8,392 nucleotides of DNA from an uncultured Bacteroidota bacterium. Its GTDB lineage: Bacteria > Bacteroidota > Bacteroidia > Chitinophagales > Chitinophagaceae. Shown piece by piece: positions 5,893 through 8,392 of the stretch. Location of the stretch: the NCBI GenBank assembly GCA_946479535.1, contig CAMLGP010000091.1:1-8392 (forward strand), written 5' to 3'. The notes below the pieces were generated by a model, which saw only the letters and a list, made by a program, of their open reading frames with translations, searched no databases and had not been told where the DNA came from. Position numbers and translations under genes: made by a program. Each line of letters begins with the position of its first letter. Positions within the stretch are counted from its first letter, which is position 1.

Positions 5893-6570
5893 GTAAACTT
5901 TGATAACAGGTTCTCTCAGCACAGCTCCTTCGGGAGTACAATGAAAATAGATCACATCAGCAATCGCCTCTGGTTTAACCCAGTTATCAAATTTGGCATC
6001 AGGCATTGCCTTACGATTCTGTGGAGTATCAATTGTACTTGGAACAACCACACTGGTAACCACATTATGGCCTTTTGCTTCATCATTCATTAATTCGGCC
6101 AGCCGGAAGATCAATGTTTTGCCAAGTCCATAAGCAACCATTCCCTTTCCATACTTTGCATCCAGACCCGGTTTGGAGCCTATTATGAAGATCCGGCCGT
6201 TGCCCTGCTGGATCATTTGGATAAAACTGGGCCTGGCTACATTATAGGCCGTTTCAAAATTAAGCCTGTATTGCTTCATCACATCAGCCGTTGATGTTTC
6301 ATTGATCTTTCCCGCTGCAAAGCCTCCAACGGTCAACACCGCTACATCAATTGTTTTGTATTTGGAAATAACTCCCTCAATAAATTCTTTTGACTTAGGC
6401 TCATCCATCAGGTCAACTGCCACTTCTTCAAAATCGGGATTATTTAGATTGATCTTCGCTGGTTCATTATGATTTACTGTTCCTATTACTCTGAATCCTT
6501 CTGCCAGAAACTTATTCACTACTGCCTGGCCAAGATTGCCAGAAGCACCTGTTACAATTGCTGTTTTCAT
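5881..6570 (-). CDS. Short-chain dehydrogenase/reductase (SDR) family oxidoreductase
   Basis: This 229-residue Rossmann-fold protein starts MKTAIVTGASGNLG; TGASGNLG (7-14) is the classical SDR cofactor loop (TGxxxGxG type). The catalytic Ser132 sits in IIGSKPG and the Tyr147-x3-Lys151 pair in AYGLGK, with Asn110 at the likely fourth position. PSTIDTPQNR (177-186) matches the segment after the active site that closes over the cofactor. Length is normal for a compact cytoplasmic SDR. The usual NNAG is replaced by TVGGFAAG (80-87). The substrate cannot be read. It starts 26 bases after the stop of the SMP-30-like gene on the same strand and is probably co-transcribed with it; an alcohol/ketone step beside a lactonase-like protein would suit sugar or sugar-acid metabolism, but that is inference. 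Confidence 0.92.
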   Translation of the reverse strand: MKTAIVTGASGNLGQAVVNKFLAEGFRVIGTVNHNEPAKINLNNPDFEEVAVDLMDEPKSKEFIEGVISKYKTIDVAVLTVGGFAAGKINETSTADVMKQYRLNFETAYNVARPSFIQMIQQGNGRIFIIGSKPGLDAKYGKGMVAYGLGKTLIFRLAELMNDEAKGHNVVTSVVVPSTIDTPQNRKAMPDAKFDNWVKPEAIADVIYFHCTPEGAVLREPVIKVYGNA

Positions 6571-6596
6571 TTCGATATTTTTTTAAAGTTACTTAT

Positions 6597-8255
6597 CTAT
6601 TCCCAACTAAACTTTCCGCCTGTTTTAACTCTTACACGATAGAGGCTTGTATGTGCAGTTAAATAGAGTGTATTCCCATCATCGCCCCAGGCCATATTTG
6701 CAGGGCGCTCAGGTGTTACTATTTTTCCCAGCAATTTACCGGCCGCATTTAATATCCATAAACCACCAGGCGCTGATATAAAAAGATTTCCCTCCCTGTC
6801 CACCTTCATTCCATCAAGCGCTTCTTCATCTTCTGTAAAACTGAAATCATAAAATATCTTGCCATTCCTTAAGGTTCCATCTTCCTGCACTTCATAACGC
6901 CATAGCGTTTTGGTATGATGAATATCCCGTATATCCCAGTTTGTCACATATAGGTATTTCTCATCTGGCGAAAAGGCAATTCCATTAGGACCACCAAGGT
7001 CCTTTGAAAGCAATATTGTTTTTCCATTCCTGATCATGAAAACACCGGAATAATCGAGTTCTTTCCTTTTATCATTGAAAAATGCAGGTAGTCCGTACGG
7101 TGGATCAGTAAAATAAATGGTACCATCGCTTTTCAACACCACATCATTAGGACTATTGAATTTTTTCCCGGCAATATTATCTGAAAGCACGGTCACCGGC
7201 CCTTTCTTCTCAATTCTCACCACCCGCCGGTTACCATGCTGATCTATGATCAATCTGCCGTCCTTATCTATTGTTAATCCATTGCTTCCTGGCTGACCAT
7301 ATTCCCCAATATCGGCACCAGTATAGCCACTATGACTCATGTAAACGGTTACATTGTGATTTGCAGGATTATACCGATAAATGGTGTTGGTATTCGGATC
7401 GCTGAATAATAAATAGCCATCCGGATGCCACACAGGGCCTTCCGTGAAGGAAAAGCCGTCAGCTACTTTTTCAATCCGCGTACCAGGTGCAAGTATATGA
7501 TTCAGGTCATTATCGATCGTATAAATCTTTCCGATATCTTTCCAGGAATCAATGCCAGGCAATCCATCCTTATAAAAATCAACCACTGCATTTCTAACCC
7601 AGATATAGTTATCCGGCAATTTGCCTATCGTTCCATTTATTCCCAAAACAGCTATGGAATAATGATCGCCAGCTTTGGCATTAGTTGATAATATTACCCT
7701 GTTACGTGCATTAAAACCTGCTATCACTCCATTTCCGTTCTGTCCATACCCCTGCATCTGTTTTCCATTTACCCATATTTCACTGTAATCATCCACAACA
7801 ATCTCAAATACTGCTGTGGTGCCCTTTGTTTCAAGATTGCCAATTGTAGCAGGTATGGTCAATTCAACCTTATACCACACAAAAGAAAATAATCCAGTTC
7901 CCTGTCTTGCCTCCAGCTGAGCGGGGTTAATTTCCCTGAATTCTTTGTCAAAATCACCTGACCCCATCTGTGGTTTCAATTGATGTGTTGTTAATTCCGC
8001 TCCGGTTGGATATAATAATAATGCATCATTGAAGGCAGGGCCCGGAGAATGAAAAGCAACCGGAACAATGTTTGCATTTTGGACAAACCATTTTGCACTG
8101 ACAAGTGCTGCGCCTTCATTTGTCCTAAGATCGGCTACAGCCTGAGGATTGGCAACGGCCAACTGCCTTGTTTCCTGTGCCATTGTGATTATTGCCGCAA
8201 GTAGTCCAAGCAATAATAATAGATAGATCTTTAAGAAACCATACATCCTGGTCAT
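6597..8255 (-). CDS. Secreted SMP-30/gluconolactonase-like protein with N-terminal beta-sandwich domain
   Basis: The 552-residue protein starts with a Sec signal peptide (hydrophobic run at residues 9-24, cleavage likely near MAQ at 25-27). Residues about 50-230 form a beta-rich domain (VWYKVELTIP, AVFEIVVDDYSEIWVNGK) resembling galactose-binding-type sandwiches. Residues about 255-550 are a six-bladed SMP-30/gluconolactonase propeller: Glu272 in TEGPVW, Asn326 in SNGLTID, Asn370 in SPNDVV, Asn424 in PNGIAFSPDEKYLY and Asp481 in LDGMKVD, matching the metal-binding and structural signature positions. Known members hydrolyse sugar lactones or related esters with a divalent metal. Export indicates action in the periplasm or outside the cell. 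ATG 8255 is used; ATG 8246 would shorten the leader by three residues. It follows a membrane-protein gene by 11 bases and precedes the SDR by 26, suggesting one operon. Confidence 0.9.
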   Translation of the reverse strand: MTRMYGFLKIYLLLLLGLLAAIITMAQETRQLAVANPQAVADLRTNEGAALVSAKWFVQNANIVPVAFHSPGPAFNDALLLYPTGAELTTHQLKPQMGSGDFDKEFREINPAQLEARQGTGLFSFVWYKVELTIPATIGNLETKGTTAVFEIVVDDYSEIWVNGKQMQGYGQNGNGVIAGFNARNRVILSTNAKAGDHYSIAVLGINGTIGKLPDNYIWVRNAVVDFYKDGLPGIDSWKDIGKIYTIDNDLNHILAPGTRIEKVADGFSFTEGPVWHPDGYLLFSDPNTNTIYRYNPANHNVTVYMSHSGYTGADIGEYGQPGSNGLTIDKDGRLIIDQHGNRRVVRIEKKGPVTVLSDNIAGKKFNSPNDVVLKSDGTIYFTDPPYGLPAFFNDKRKELDYSGVFMIRNGKTILLSKDLGGPNGIAFSPDEKYLYVTNWDIRDIHHTKTLWRYEVQEDGTLRNGKIFYDFSFTEDEEALDGMKVDREGNLFISAPGGLWILNAAGKLLGKIVTPERPANMAWGDDGNTLYLTAHTSLYRVRVKTGGKFSWE

Positions 8256-8266
8256 TATGATAGAGT

Positions 8267-8392
8267 TTATCGTTTACTTAATCTTTTTAAAATGAATACC
8301 AGCATTAGTCCAGCCGCCATTCCATATACAATCCCACCCTGCATATTCTGCGTTATTATACTGCTTACCATACCAAAGCCGCCGCCTACTGC
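8267..8392 (-). CDS. Integral membrane protein, C-terminal end only
   Basis: An open minus-strand frame enters from the right edge and ends with TAA at 8269-8267, giving the last 41 residues. It reads a glycine-rich start (AVGGGFGMVSS), then GGIVYGMAAGLMLVFIL, a membrane helix, and a basic tail KRLSKR that should face the cytoplasm. This looks like the last helix of a multi-pass transporter or similar protein, but the family cannot be told from so short a piece. Its stop is 11 bases upstream of the SMP-30-like gene start on the same strand, so the two are probably co-transcribed. Confidence 0.65.
   Translation of the reverse strand, partial: AVGGGFGMVSSIITQNMQGGIVYGMAAGLMLVFILKRLSKR

Noticed and set aside
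7425..7688. Plus-strand 87-residue open frame inside the SMP-30-like gene
   Set aside because: No domain or leader is visible, and it is antisense to a gene with clear propeller motifs.

Overview
The window looks like chromosomal DNA of a Bacteroidota bacterium, probably near Chitinophagaceae or Sphingobacteriales. This is inferred from the moderate-to-low GC, AT-rich leaders without strong Shine-Dalgarno sequences, an exported beta-barrel protein, a secreted two-domain SMP-30 protein, and the style of the proteins. I recognise no RNA gene, CRISPR array, insertion sequence or phage gene. Coding density is very high.

Layout. (1) Positions 1-96 hold the C-terminal end of a VOC/glyoxalase-like protein. 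(2) Positions 146-1066 (+) hold a signal-peptide-bearing, outer-membrane-barrel-like protein interrupted by an in-frame TAG at codon 118. It converges with (3) an NADPH-dependent FMN reductase-type flavoprotein at 1073-1597 (-). (4) A 118-base divergent region at 1598-1715 holds two perfect inverted repeats. (5) A five-gene, tightly packed plus-strand operon spans 1716-5872: a subtilisin-like (S8) peptidase with an N-terminal four-cysteine knuckle and a C-terminal AMPK/CBM48-like domain; a 73-residue two-helix membrane protein; a 151-residue membrane-anchored protein; a ferric-reductase-like six-helix haem protein fused to a Rieske [2Fe-2S] domain; and a 282-residue membrane-anchored protein with a conserved-looking Cys/His cluster. 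Junctions are a 1-base gap, an 8-base overlap, a 4-base gap and a 4-base overlap. (6) A convergent minus-strand operon spans 8392-5881: the C-terminal end of a glycine-rich membrane protein, a secreted SMP-30/gluconolactonase-like protein with an N-terminal beta domain, and a short-chain dehydrogenase.

The most interesting part is operon 5. It joins a cytoplasmic-looking protease, with putative metal- and glycan-binding modules and no export signal, to a membrane redox module. In that module a Rieske centre, predicted to be cytoplasmic, could exchange electrons with transmembrane haems and an exported Cys/His protein. I know of no described function for this combination. A role in moving electrons across the inner membrane for an envelope oxidoreduction or repair task is inference. 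The FMN reductase sharing its upstream region might supply reducing equivalents, and the barrel protein might be an outer-membrane partner, but both links rest only on proximity. The minus-strand operon reads like ordinary sugar-acid/lactone-type metabolism and is probably unrelated.
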